DNA of 64,000 nucleotides from Steroidobacteraceae bacterium (GCA_017853555.1 JAFMJH010000001.1:1-64000), one strand, 5' to 3'; positions 9,366 to 24,920 are shown, numbered from the stretch's first letter. Notes: a model not told the origin generated them from the sequence alone. A program made the numbers and translations.

Positions 9366-11514
9366 CCGGCAGGCCGGTGTGCTGCGTGCGGAACTTTTGG
9401 GGACGCGCACTCGCACCCCCGCTCTTGCGCACGTCGCCGCGCGCCCGCTCGCCTTCAGCCAAAGTACCGGTACCGGCGGGTTGCCACGGCGGAATGAGAT
9501 GCTGCTTGCCGGGCCCGATCAGATCCGCACGCCCCATGCGACGCAGCGTTTCGCGCAGCATCGGCCAGTTGTTGGCGTCGTGATAGCGCAGGAAAGCCTT
9601 GTGCAACCGGCGTATCTTGAGGCCGCGCGGAATGGCGACGCTCTCGCTGTCGCGCGTGACGCGTCGCAGCGGATTTTTGCCCGAGTGATACATCGCCGTG
9701 GCAGTCGCCATGGGCGACGGCAGGAATGCCTGCACCTGATCGGCGCGAAAACCGTTCTTCTTCAGCCAAAGCGCGAGCTCGAGCATATCCTCGTCCGTCG
9801 TTCCGGGGTGCGCCGCGATGAAGTACGGAATCAAATATTGCTCTTTGCCCGCCTCTTTCGAATAGCGGTCGAACAATTCTTTGAAACGATAGTAGGTACC
9901 GACGCCCGGCTTCATCATTTTGGAGAGCGGGCCCTCGCCGATCGCTTCCGGCGCGATTTTCAGGTAGCCGCCGACGTGATGCTGCGCAAGCTCTTTGACG
10001 TACTCGGGTGATTCGATCGCGAGGTCGTATCGCACGCCCGAGGCAATCAACACTTTTTTGATGCCGGGCAAGGCACGCGCCTTGCGATACAGCTGGATGA
10101 GGGGCGTATGGTCGGTGTTCAGGTTCGGGCATACGCCCGGATACACGCACGAAGGCCGACGACACGCGCTCTCGATCTCGCGGCTCTTGCACGCGAGCCG
10201 ATACATGTTGGCCGTCGGTCCGCCGAGATCGGAAATCACGCCCGTGAACCCCGGCACGGTATCGCGGATGGTTTCGATCTCGCGCAACACGGAAGTTTCG
10301 GAACGACTCTGGATGATCCGCCCTTCGTGCTCGGTGATCGAGCAGAACGTGCAGCCGCCGAAGCAGCCGCGCTGGATGGAAATCGAGAAGCGGATCATCT
10401 TGTACGCCGGGATCTCGGCCGTACCGTAGAACGGATGCGGACGCCGCTGATAAGGCAGCTCGTACACCTGATCCATTTCTTTGGTGGTGAGCGGGATCGG
10501 CGGCGGATTGAGCCAGATATCCTGGTTGCCGTGACGCTGCACCAAAGCCCGCGCATTGCCCGGATTCGCTTCGAGATGCAGGATGCGCGAAGCGTGCGCG
10601 TAGAGCACCGGATCGTCCACGACCTGCTCGAACGCCGGCAACCGTATGACGCTGCGTTCACGATCGACGTTCTTCACCCGACGCACGAATTTCACCACTT
10701 GTTCGGCGGATGCCTCCGCTGCCGGCTCGGCGGCGGCGTTTTTGGTGCCGCCGTTGTCTTCCATGGCATAGGGATCGAGCGGCGGATTCAGCGGCCCCGG
10801 GGTATCGAGATGGGTCGAGTCGATTTCGATCCAGCCCGCGGGCAAGGCACGGCGCGTGAATGCCGTGCCGCGCATGTCGTCGATGTCGCCGACGCGTTCG
10901 CCGGCGGCCAGACGATGTGCGATGTCGACGATCTGACGTTCGCCGTTGCCGTAGACCAGAAGATCGGCCTTCGCATCGAGCAACACCGAGCGACGGACTT
11001 TTTCGGACCAGTAATCGAAGTGCGCGATGCGACGCAGGCTGGCCTCGATGCCGCCGATCACGATGGGTACGTCGGCATACGCCTCGCGTGCGCGCTGCGA
11101 GTAGACGATCACCGAGCGATCGGGTCGCCGGCCACCCTCGCCGCCCGGCGTATAGGCGTCGTCCGAGCGCATGCGTCGGTCGCTGGTGTACCGGTTGACC
11201 ATCGAATCCATGTTGCCGGCCGTGATGCCGAAGAACAGATTCGGTTTGCCCAAGGCTTTGAAAGGGTCGGCAGATTGCCAATCGGGCTGCGCGATGATGC
11301 CGACGCGGAACCCGTGCGCTTCGAGCAGACGACCGACGATCGCCATGCCGAAGCTCGGGTGATCGACATAAGCGTCGCCGGTCACGACGATGACGTCGCA
11401 ACTATCCCATCCCAGCGCATCCATCTCGGCCCGGGACATCGGCAAAAACGGCGCGACACCGAAGCGCGAGGCCCAGTGCTTGCGGTAACCGAACAGGTCG
11501 CGAGCCGTTTGCAT
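9340..11514 (-). CDS. ygiQ: YgiQ family radical SAM protein
   Basis: Radical SAM motif [12 protein letters not shown] (CxxxCxxC). [21 protein letters not shown] and the C-terminal [22 protein letters not shown] are YgiQ-type. Confidence 0.93.
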   Translation of the reverse strand: MQTARDLFGYRKHWASRFGVAPFLPMSRAEMDALGWDSCDVIVVTGDAYVDHPSFGMAIVGRLLEAHGFRVGIIAQPDWQSADPFKALGKPNLFFGITAGNMDSMVNRYTSDRRMRSDDAYTPGGEGGRRPDRSVIVYSQRAREAYADVPIVIGGIEASLRRIAHFDYWSEKVRRSVLLDAKADLLVYGNGERQIVDIAHRLAAGERVGDIDDMRGTAFTRRALPAGWIEIDSTHLDTPGPLNPPLDPYAMEDNGGTKNAAAEPAAEASAEQVVKFVRRVKNVDRERSVIRLPAFEQVVDDPVLYAHASRILHLEANPGNARALVQRHGNQDIWLNPPPIPLTTKEMDQVYELPYQRRPHPFYGTAEIPAYKMIRFSISIQRGCFGGCTFCSITEHEGRIIQSRSETSVLREIETIRDTVPGFTGVISDLGGPTANMYRLACKSREIESACRRPSCVYPGVCPNLNTDHTPLIQLYRKARALPGIKKVLIASGVRYDLAIESPEYVKELAQHHVGGYLKIAPEAIGEGPLSKMMKPGVGTYYRFKELFDRYSKEAGKEQYLIPYFIAAHPGTTDEDMLELALWLKKNGFRADQVQAFLPSPMATATAMYHSGKNPLRRVTRDSESVAIPRGLKIRRLHKAFLRYHDANNWPMLRETLRRMGRADLIGPGKQHLIPPWQPAGTGTLAEGERARGDVRKSGGASARPQKFRTQHTGLPVNGRGRPR

Positions 11515-11616
11515 GATGCGAATTACAACAGAACCGCGTTGCGGGCGCAGGAGTACGTCGCGACCCGGGTCTGGGATATAGTCGCGACCCACTCCACCAC
11601 CCCGTCCCCGCGCCTC

Positions 11617-17172
<5,556 letters not shown>

Positions 17173-17191
17173 TCTGCACGGCGGAGGTTGC

Positions 17192-17491
17192 ATGGCTCAC
17201 GATCTGGTCTGCTGGAAATGCGGCGCGACGCTCGCAAGTTTGTCTTTGCCGCTGCGCAGGCTCGACGTCTGCCCCGGCTGTCGCGCGGAACTGCATGCAT
17301 GCCGCCTCTGCGTCGACTACGACCGAGCCGTCGCCAAACATTGTCGGGAACCCACCGCCGAAGAAGTTCGCGACAAAGAGCACGCGAATTTCTGCGATCA
17401 TTTCAAGCCACGCCCGGGGGCTTACGTCCCGGCCGACACCGCCGCGATCGATGCCGCCAAAGCGGAACTCGAGCGCCTTTTCGGAAAGTGA
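17192..17491 (+). CDS. Small Cys-rich (zinc-ribbon-like) hypothetical protein
   Basis: MAHDLVCWKCGATLASLSLPLRRLDVCPGCRAELHACRLCVDYD: three CxxC motifs. Confidence 0.75.
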   Translation: MAHDLVCWKCGATLASLSLPLRRLDVCPGCRAELHACRLCVDYDRAVAKHCREPTAEEVRDKEHANFCDHFKPRPGAYVPADTAAIDAAKAELERLFGK

Positions 17492-17508
17492 CCTTTCGGA
17501 CAACCCCC

Positions 17509-17853
17509 ATGAACCGCACCGCATTACGCATACTCTTCGGCGCCATCTTCTTGTCCTTGTTCGCCTACACCACCTATGCGAGCACTCGACAAGCCATCTT
17601 CGATTGGCAAGGGCTGGTGAGCGAGCCGGACAAGTGGTGGACGCTGGCTACGCTGATGGACGCCTACTACGGCTTCCTTACCTTTTACGTCTGGGTGTTC
17701 TACAAAGAACTGCGCTGGTTGCCGCGCGTGGCATGGTTCATTGCGATCATGCTGCTCGGCAACATGGCGATGTCGGTCTACGTCTTGCGTCAAATTGCAA
17801 AGCTGCGCGACGACGAACCCGTCGAACACATCTTGATCCAGCGTAATGCTTGA
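17509..17853 (+). CDS. DUF1475-like small integral membrane protein
   Basis: MNRTALRILFGAIFLSLFAYTTYASTRQ...WTLATLMDAYYGFLTFYVWVFYKE; three predicted TM segments. Confidence 0.72.
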   Translation: MNRTALRILFGAIFLSLFAYTTYASTRQAIFDWQGLVSEPDKWWTLATLMDAYYGFLTFYVWVFYKELRWLPRVAWFIAIMLLGNMAMSVYVLRQIAKLRDDEPVEHILIQRNA

Positions 17854-18322
17854 TCTGCTCCGCACGCGCATCGTCGAGCCGCTGCTCGGCTTGCTGCGTC
17901 AAGGCACGTCGCCCCGCGAATTGTCGCTCTGCATCGCCATCGGTGCCGGAGTCGGGACCTTTCCGGTGCTCGGCGTTTCCACGCCCGCGCTCACTGCCAT
18001 CGCGCTCTGGCGTCGCCTCAATCTGGTGACCATCCAACTCATGAGTTGGGTCGTCGCGCCGATACAGCTCGTGCTCATCATCCCGTTCATGCGTCTCGGC
18101 GAGCGTATCGTCGGCGTCCCGCCCCAGCCCCTCACCGTGGACGAAGGCATGCGTTTGCTCGAAGACGGCGTGCTGCATGCCATCGTCACCTTGTGGGATG
18201 CGATCGTCCACGCCACGATAGGCTGGCTACTCGTGGCACCGATCGGCATCTGGCTGCTCCATTTGTCGCTGACGCCGTTGCTCACCAAACTCGCCCTGCG
18301 TTTTTCCGGAAGCTCGACATGA
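17846..18322 (+). CDS. DUF2062 family membrane protein
   Basis: GTSPRELSLCIAIGAGVGTFPVLGVSTPALTAIALWRRLNLVTIQLMSWVVAPIQL fits DUF2062; overlaps the previous CDS. Confidence 0.75.
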   Translation: MLDLLRTRIVEPLLGLLRQGTSPRELSLCIAIGAGVGTFPVLGVSTPALTAIALWRRLNLVTIQLMSWVVAPIQLVLIIPFMRLGERIVGVPPQPLTVDEGMRLLEDGVLHAIVTLWDAIVHATIGWLLVAPIGIWLLHLSLTPLLTKLALRFSGSST

Positions 18323-19395
18323 ATTCGAACTCGACTGCATCCCAATCTCTCGCGATGCGACTACTCGAAGCGGATCGGGTGCCGGACTGGCTGATCCGGA
18401 ATCGGATTCGCGCCTTGCTGGCACAACGGCTGCGTGAAGAAGATCGCGGCGATCCCGAGCGCCAGCAAGCGCACTTGATGGATCTGGTGCGCAGTCTGCG
18501 CGAGAGTCCGATTGCGATTCACACCGCCGAAGCCAACGAGCAACACTACGAAGTGCCGACTGACTTCTATCTGCACGTGCTCGGCAAGCATCTGAAGTAC
18601 TCGAGCTGCTACTACGACGATTTCGACATCACGCGCGCAGCGACGAACCTCGACGCGGCGGAAGCACGCATGCTCGCCCTCACCTGCGAGCGCGCCGGAC
18701 TGCGCGACGGCGATCGCATCCTCGAACTCGGCTGCGGCTGGGGGTCGCTGTCGCTGTGGATGGCAGCGCATTATCCGAATTCACGCATCACCGCCGTGTC
18801 GAATTCGCGCACGCAGAAGCTGCATATCGATGCCCGTGCCGCCGAGCGCGGTTTGCACAACCTCGAAATCGTCACCTGCGATGTCAACCGTCTCGAGTTC
18901 CCCGCCGATACGCGCTTCGACCGCGTGGTGTCGGTCGAGATGTTCGAGCACATGCGCAACTATGAAACGCTGCTGGGCAGAGTCGCGTCGTGGATGAACG
19001 CCAACGCCACCTTGTTCGTGCATATCTTCACCCATCATGAATACGCCTACCCGTTTTTGGTACGCGACGAATCCGACTGGATGGCGCGATACTTCTTCAC
19101 CGGCGGCATCATGCCCAGCGACGACCTGCTGCTGTATTTCCAGAAGGACCTGCGACTGCGCGATCACTGGCAGGTCGACGGTCGTCACTATCAGCTCACC
19201 TCCGAAGCTTGGCTGCAGAAAATGGACGCCAACCGGGCGGCTGTGTTTCCGACTTTGGTGAGCGCGTACGGCGCCGATCAAGCCGTGAAATGGTGGGTAT
19301 ACTGGCGCGTGTTCTTCATGTCTTGCGCGGAACTGTTCGGCTATCGGAGCGGACGCGAATGGCTGGTTTCACACTATCTTTTCGAAAAGCGCTGA
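18319..19395 (+). CDS. Cyclopropane-fatty-acid synthase-like SAM-dependent methyltransferase
   Basis: NEQHYEVPTDFYLHVLGKHLKYSSCYY, ILELGCGWGSLSLWMAAHYPNSRITAVSNS, VSVEMFEHMRNYE. Confidence 0.88.
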   Translation: MNSNSTASQSLAMRLLEADRVPDWLIRNRIRALLAQRLREEDRGDPERQQAHLMDLVRSLRESPIAIHTAEANEQHYEVPTDFYLHVLGKHLKYSSCYYDDFDITRAATNLDAAEARMLALTCERAGLRDGDRILELGCGWGSLSLWMAAHYPNSRITAVSNSRTQKLHIDARAAERGLHNLEIVTCDVNRLEFPADTRFDRVVSVEMFEHMRNYETLLGRVASWMNANATLFVHIFTHHEYAYPFLVRDESDWMARYFFTGGIMPSDDLLLYFQKDLRLRDHWQVDGRHYQLTSEAWLQKMDANRAAVFPTLVSAYGADQAVKWWVYWRVFFMSCAELFGYRSGREWLVSHYLFEKR

Positions 19396-20804
19396 TCGCC
19401 ACCACCACCCTGCTCTGGGCGGGCGTGGCGAACGCGCAAACGCCCGCGGGTGCACCCGCTGCCGATGCCGCCGTGCGCGAGCGTGGCGAATCGTTTTTGA
19501 AGTTCAAAGCGGCTCTCGATGCGAACGATCTCGTGGGCGCGCGACTGAGTGGCGAGGAGCTGGTCGCCAGCACCGAACGGCAGTTCGGCCAGGATGCACG
19601 AGAGCTCGTGGCGCCCCTCACCAATCTGGGCACCGTCGCCTATCGTCGCGGTGACTACGCGCTCGCCGAGAAACATTACTTGCGGGCGATACGCATCGTC
19701 GACGGGCGCGAAGCCGGGGCCGACCGGGTGTTGTTGCGACCACTGACGGGCCTCGGTGAAACCTACCTCGCCGAGCGCAAGTTCTTCGAGGGTGCAGCGG
19801 CGCTCAAGCGCGCGCTCGACCTCTCGCGCAATCTCGACGGTTTGTTCAATCCGGAACAGCTCGACATTCTCGATCCGCTGCTCGAGTGCTACGTGGCCCT
19901 CGGTCAAAAAGCGGATGCCGACAAAGAACACCAATACGGATTTCGAGTCGCCGAAGCGGCTTTCGGCAAAAACGATTTGCGGATGATCGAGGCACTCGAT
20001 CGACTTGCCGCCTGGCACGAGGCCAACGATCGCTATGCGACCGCCCGCGGTCTGCACGCGCGCGCCTTGCAAATCGTCGAGCAGTACGCGACGGCGCGAC
20101 CCGTGCTCGGGGTTCCGGCGTTGCGCGGACTTGCACGCACCTATTTGTTCGAAGTGATCGTCGGTCCGGAAGGCGGCGACGAAGCCGCGGAAATCAAACC
20201 GCGCGATCCGTTCGGCATGCCGGCAGTCGAGCAAGGCCGCCTCAATCCCGACGGCGAACGCGCCCTCAAATATGCGCTCGAGGTACTCGGCAACGGGCAG
20301 CCCCTCGATCGACGTACGCGCGCCGACACCTTCGTGCAACTCGGCAATTGGTATTTGATCGGCGGCTCTTTGTCGCGTGCCGCCGCCGAATACAAGCGCG
20401 CCTGGACAGAAGTCGCACCCCTCGGCGAAGCAGCGCTCGCATCGTTGCGCAAGCCTCGACTTCTCGCTTACAAGCCGCCGTCCATCTCCGCGAAACGATC
20501 AGGCGCGACGGACGACGACGCTCACGAAATCGTCGACGTGCGACTCGCCCTGAAGGTTGGACGCGACGGCAAAGTGATCGCGGTGAAAACGGCCGACGAC
20601 AGCATTGCGGAAGCGGCGAGTCGACCGGTGATGACCGCAGCCCGACGCGCACGATTCTCGCCGGCGATCGCCGACGGTGAGCCGATCGAAGTGGACGGCG
20701 TGCCGTTCGAAGATCGAGTGATCGTCAAGTCGAAGGCGAAGCCTGCAGCGACGCCAGCGACCGACGACGCGACGGCCGGATCGGCACCGCCTCGATCGCC
20801 GTAA
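19359..20804 (+). CDS. Exported tetratricopeptide-repeat protein with TonB-C-terminal-like domain
   Basis: Signal peptide ATTTLLWAGVANA; TPR-like repeats (LGTVAYRRGDYALAEKHYLRAI); C-terminal VDVRLALKVGRDGKVIAVKTADDS...AARRARFSPAIADGEPIEV resembles TonB_C. Confidence 0.75.
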   Translation: MAGFTLSFRKALIATTTLLWAGVANAQTPAGAPAADAAVRERGESFLKFKAALDANDLVGARLSGEELVASTERQFGQDARELVAPLTNLGTVAYRRGDYALAEKHYLRAIRIVDGREAGADRVLLRPLTGLGETYLAERKFFEGAAALKRALDLSRNLDGLFNPEQLDILDPLLECYVALGQKADADKEHQYGFRVAEAAFGKNDLRMIEALDRLAAWHEANDRYATARGLHARALQIVEQYATARPVLGVPALRGLARTYLFEVIVGPEGGDEAAEIKPRDPFGMPAVEQGRLNPDGERALKYALEVLGNGQPLDRRTRADTFVQLGNWYLIGGSLSRAAAEYKRAWTEVAPLGEAALASLRKPRLLAYKPPSISAKRSGATDDDAHEIVDVRLALKVGRDGKVIAVKTADDSIAEAASRPVMTAARRARFSPAIADGEPIEVDGVPFEDRVIVKSKAKPAATPATDDATAGSAPPRSP

Positions 20805-21447
20805 CCGCCGCAGCGACCGCGCCTGCGGGCACCGATGCGGCGACCAGCTTTTCGCCTTTGGCCAGCTGCTCGGCCAAAGGCTGACCCTGGAACTGGGCGA
20901 GGAACTTCGCCGCCGCGTCGCGCATCGCGTTGCGCGTCGCGATGGCCATCGGCTCTTCACTGCCGATACCATCGACCAAACTTGCGCCGTAACCCGTGAG
21001 CGTCAATGAATCGAAGCGTGCGCCCTCCGGCGTATGCACGTCGATGCGGTAGCGGATCGTCACGGCCACGTACATGCCGCCGGTCTCGCTCGCCGTGGCG
21101 AACGAATACTGTTCGATTTTTGGCTCGAACACCGCCTGCAGGTTCTCGGCCTTGCGGGCAGCTTCGAAGTCGGGAAATTCACGTGCCTGACGGAACTCGG
21201 CGGTGAAGATTTCGCGCATCAACTTTTGATGTCCGGCGCCGAGCGAGACCTTCCACGGCACTCCGGCACGAGTTTCCGAGTGCACGTAGTTGCGCTGCTC
21301 GCTCGTGAGTACGTAGCCGACGTCGGCGCCGATCGGTTGCACGAGTGCGCGCGGCAACACGGGCTCCGGCGCTATCGTCACCCCGCCGCACGCCGCGAGT
21401 GCCGCCGACGCGACACTCGCCGCCATCAGTCGCTGCCACCCATGCAC
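20725..21447 (-). CDS. Putative lipoprotein, last gene of the kinase/FHA/VWA operon
   Basis: MHGWQRLMAASVASAALAACGG: lipobox LAAC. Overlaps the end of the upstream VWA gene. Confidence 0.7.
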   Translation of the reverse strand: MHGWQRLMAASVASAALAACGGVTIAPEPVLPRALVQPIGADVGYVLTSEQRNYVHSETRAGVPWKVSLGAGHQKLMREIFTAEFRQAREFPDFEAARKAENLQAVFEPKIEQYSFATASETGGMYVAVTIRYRIDVHTPEGARFDSLTLTGYGASLVDGIGSEEPMAIATRNAMRDAAAKFLAQFQGQPLAEQLAKGEKLVAASVPAGAVAAAVTAIEAVPIRPSRRRSLASLQASPST

Positions 21448-22487
21448 GTGTTGATGCCTCCGATGTTCATGCTGACGGCGCAGGTCTTTTCGTTGGTGAT
21501 GCCGACGAACGTACCGTCATTGCGCTCGACCACCTGCCGCATTAGGGCGGAAAACCGGATATTTGTAAACGGCGTCATGCCCGGCGCTTCCGGGAAGCCG
21601 ATGGCGTGGATCCGTACGCGACGACGCCCGCTCTGGTCGGGTTTGTTGATGCGATCGATCGAATCGAGTGCGGCCTGGATCGATTCACCCGTGAACTCGT
21701 CGCCGAGCACGTAAATGCTGATCCGACGTTCGGCGGACCAATAGTTGCGAATGGCCAACTCCAGACCGTCGACGGGATTCGAATCGCTGAATGCGCGCCA
21801 GTCTTTCATACGCTGCACGATTTGCGTACGCAGGCTGGCCGAATCCGTGAGCCATGTCCCCCGCGTACCCGAAAACATCTCCTTGCCGTTGTCGTCGATG
21901 ATTTGCACCCCTTTCAGCTTGGGGTAAATGTCGAGGATTTCGCGCATCACGGCTTGCGCGGTATCCCAGTGACCACCCTGCATGCTGCCCGAGGTGTCGA
22001 TCAGGAAAATCACGTAATCGGAATCGACCGGAATGCCGCCGACGGCCTCGGTGGAGATGCGCTTGCGGCTGCGCGACACCTGCAGCAACTTTTTGTTTTG
22101 CTCTTCGAGTTCCTGATAGGCGGTGAGCAGTTCGTTCTCCAGAATGTTGCTGACCGCCGCGTTTTGCTTCGAAGCTTTGAACTGCCCACCGAGCGCCGAG
22201 AGTTCGCCGGCAGCGCGGGCGAGGTTCAGACGTTCGCGGGTCAGCTGCTCGGTACGACCGCGCAGCTCGCGCTCGAGGCGATCGGAGTCGCCGCGGATCA
22301 CGAACAGCTCCTCCTGCAGCCGCTTGAGCTGCTGGTTCATATTCTCGCGCGAGACCTCGATCTGCACGGGACGCCCGAACTCGGTGAGCACGAGCAACAG
22401 AATGATCGCCCCGAAACCGCAGCAAACGACGTCCAGGAACGACAGACTGAAAATTTCGGTTTCGCGACGCTTGATTCTCATGGCCAA
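21426..22487 (-). CDS. VWA-domain protein with N-terminal TM motif (VWA-A)
   Basis: MAMRIKRRETEIFSLSFLDVVCCGFGAIILLLVL; coiled-coil region; MIDAS motif FLIDTSGSM. Confidence 0.85.
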   Translation of the reverse strand: MAMRIKRRETEIFSLSFLDVVCCGFGAIILLLVLTEFGRPVQIEVSRENMNQQLKRLQEELFVIRGDSDRLERELRGRTEQLTRERLNLARAAGELSALGGQFKASKQNAAVSNILENELLTAYQELEEQNKKLLQVSRSRKRISTEAVGGIPVDSDYVIFLIDTSGSMQGGHWDTAQAVMREILDIYPKLKGVQIIDDNGKEMFSGTRGTWLTDSASLRTQIVQRMKDWRAFSDSNPVDGLELAIRNYWSAERRISIYVLGDEFTGESIQAALDSIDRINKPDQSGRRRVRIHAIGFPEAPGMTPFTNIRFSALMRQVVERNDGTFVGITNEKTCAVSMNIGGINTCMGGSD

Positions 22488-23575
22488 TCCGGGGAGGGCA
22501 TGACGAACGAGCCCTTGGTGAGTCTTGCCAAGCCCCAGAAGCGGTGCGCCGCCTGCACATCGCCTTTCATGGGCAACAGCACGACGTCGATCGGCAGATT
22601 GCGATTGATGCCGCGCACCGCCTCGTCGAACAGTCGCACTCGTCCCGCCGCGTCGACGGTCCGTCGCAAGGCTGGCGGCGTGGCGCCCTGCGTTGGCAAG
22701 CCATCGGTGATCAGCAAAACCTGATCCGGCGGCAATTGCATCTCGCGAATCGCTTTCAAGGCGTTGAACAGACTCGTACCCTCGCGCGGCACCAGTGCAC
22801 CGAGGCCATCGAGCACTTTTGCACGCTGCGCGTCATCATCGACCGACAGCCATTGACCCGCCGTACCGGCGAGCACCGGTGCTGCCGCGGTGTTGAAGCC
22901 GTACACCTGATACTGCGCGCCCGCCGGCAGTTCCGAGATCACCCAACTCGTGATGTCGACGGCGCGACGCCACTTCGGCGCGGACAACTGTGCCGCGCTC
23001 GGCATGTTGCGCAGACGAATGATGTTCACCAAATCGTCATCCAGCATGCTGCCGGACCGATCAAGCAGTACGAGTACGCGCCGACCTTTGAGCGCAAGCC
23101 CCGTGATGTAGCGGCGGCCGACCAGATTTTTGCCGGATCCGACGCGATCGCCGCGCTGCGCAGAAGCGACTTTTGCGCTCGCTTCGAGGCGCCGCGAGTT
23201 CTCCTGCAAGGCCCTGACGTCCGTTTTCAGCTTTTCGATGCGCTCGCGCTTGGCGAGTGTCGTCTGATCGTACGAGGAACTTTCTTCTTTCGACGTGCGC
23301 AACTGCTCGATCAGGACGCTGGCGCGCGAGCTTGCGCTGGCGGTTTCGCTTTCGGTCTTGCGGATCGCATTGCGCAACAAGACGAGGCGTTCGCGACCCT
23401 GCGTCACTTCTTCGTCCAATTTCGCCACTTGCGCGGCGAGTACATCGTTGCGCCGCGAGTTCTGCAGCCCGCTTTGCGCGCTGACGATGGTATAGAACAA
23501 GATCACTGCGCCGAAGCCGCAGCAAATCACGTCGAGAAACGAGAGACTGAAGACCTCGAAACTACGGCGCGCCAT
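22478..23575 (-). CDS. VWA-domain protein with N-terminal TM motif (VWA-B)
   Basis: MARRSFEVFSLSFLDVICCGFGAVILFYTIV; coiled-coil region; MIDAS motif LLDRSGSM; VLLITDGLPTQG. Confidence 0.85.
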   Translation of the reverse strand: MARRSFEVFSLSFLDVICCGFGAVILFYTIVSAQSGLQNSRRNDVLAAQVAKLDEEVTQGRERLVLLRNAIRKTESETASASSRASVLIEQLRTSKEESSSYDQTTLAKRERIEKLKTDVRALQENSRRLEASAKVASAQRGDRVGSGKNLVGRRYITGLALKGRRVLVLLDRSGSMLDDDLVNIIRLRNMPSAAQLSAPKWRRAVDITSWVISELPAGAQYQVYGFNTAAAPVLAGTAGQWLSVDDDAQRAKVLDGLGALVPREGTSLFNALKAIREMQLPPDQVLLITDGLPTQGATPPALRRTVDAAGRVRLFDEAVRGINRNLPIDVVLLPMKGDVQAAHRFWGLARLTKGSFVMPSPDWP

Positions 23576-24920
23576 CGCGCTCCCCGACGGCGAGCAGCGA
23601 CAATTCGACGCCCGGATCGCCGATGCGAATGCGATCGCCCGCGAGTACGGTCAGGCGATCGATCACGCGCTCGCCATTGACGAGCGTGCCGTAACGCGAG
23701 TGGTCGACCAGCGTCACGACTTGTCCGTCGCGGCGCAAACTGCAATGCAAACGCGAGACGCCCGCCAAATCATCCGGCAAGCGCAAACCGCCCTCGCCGG
23801 GCTCGCGACCGATGGGCAGATCGGTCTCCAAAGTCAGCGGCAACGCGACGCCGGCATGCTGCACGTGCGTCGGCGCGATCTTGGGACGCAGGTCCACGAC
23901 CGACTCGCGCGGCGCCTCGCGCGGCTCCTCGATCGGGCGATGCAGCGGGACGCTGCGATGGAAGATCACGGTATCGCTCGATTCAGGATCATCATCCAGC
24001 GACGAGGCGAATCGTGCGCTCAAACCGGTGGGCATGGACACCCAGCGACATGCCGAGAACTCCGTGAACGCCGCTGCGATACCCGGCAGCTCCCAGACCC
24101 ACTCGGGTGCGAGCAAGGTCAGATCGCGGCCCGGCGGTCTTACTTCACGCAGCACCGCAGTGATTTTGCGCAGCACCGCCGCGCCGCTCGCGCCGAATTG
24201 ATCGCGAGTCAGAGAAATGCGCGCCACGTCGTGTGCCGTCGGTATTTCAAGGTGCGCCACTCCGACTCGTGCGGCTTCACTTGCAGCGGGCAACAAGGTG
24301 TCTTCGAGCCGCTGCTCCGCCGAGGCGTCGTACAACGGGTCGTAACGATTGCGCCGCACGAGTGCATCGCGCGACATCGCCATCCATGCATCATGCAACT
24401 CGAGGAGTCCATGGCCGTGGCGCACGGCGCTCGCCCGGCGTCGAGCCTCCAGGTGATCCGCCAGCACGCGTGTCGCCGCGACATGATGCAAGCCCACTTC
24501 CAGCACGAGCACCGTGCCGCTCAAGCCGACGGCCGCGACAGACAACGCCGCAGCATCGTAAAAGCCCAAAACCCGCAGACCCTCCGCACGCGCCGCGGCG
24601 AGCAGGATCGACAAACCGGCGGAATCGATTTGCGCGGACACTCCGATCCGGATGTCGAAAGGCGTTGCGAAGTCGCCGCCGCGATACGGCCAGAGCCGAC
24701 TGCGCAATTCCGCCCGTATCAGATCGACACGGCGTTCGCGCCAGTGCGTAGTGGAAATCGTGGCCGGATACAGGCGGCGCTGGTGCTGCGCATCCGTGCC
24801 GAATCGCACCGGATCGTTGACATCCGCGTGCAGGATCGAACGCGCGCAAGATCGCAAGATCCCGTCACTCGCGACGGCAAGCGCAGCATCGATCGTGCCG
24901 AGTGCGAAACGAGCGCTCAT
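23562..24920 (-). CDS. Hsp70/actin-like (ASKHA-like, probably degenerate) protein with C-terminal FHA domain
   Basis: N-terminus RFALGTIDAALAVASDG and central IRIGVSAQIDSAGLSILLAAARAEGLRVLGFYDAAALSVAAVGLSGTVLVLEVG resemble Hsp70 subdomain order. C-terminal IGREPGEGGLRLPDDLAGVSRLHCSLRRDGQVVTLVDHSRYGTLVNGERV is FHA. Confidence 0.72.
   Translation of the reverse strand: MSARFALGTIDAALAVASDGILRSCARSILHADVNDPVRFGTDAQHQRRLYPATISTTHWRERRVDLIRAELRSRLWPYRGGDFATPFDIRIGVSAQIDSAGLSILLAAARAEGLRVLGFYDAAALSVAAVGLSGTVLVLEVGLHHVAATRVLADHLEARRRASAVRHGHGLLELHDAWMAMSRDALVRRNRYDPLYDASAEQRLEDTLLPAASEAARVGVAHLEIPTAHDVARISLTRDQFGASGAAVLRKITAVLREVRPPGRDLTLLAPEWVWELPGIAAAFTEFSACRWVSMPTGLSARFASSLDDDPESSDTVIFHRSVPLHRPIEEPREAPRESVVDLRPKIAPTHVQHAGVALPLTLETDLPIGREPGEGGLRLPDDLAGVSRLHCSLRRDGQVVTLVDHSRYGTLVNGERVIDRLTVLAGDRIRIGDPGVELSLLAVGERDGAP

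Noticed and set aside
10108-11616. In-frame N-terminal extension of the uvrA ORF to 2354 aa
   Set aside because: The extension is antisense to ygiQ and low in recognisable domains; UvrA homology begins at about 11617.
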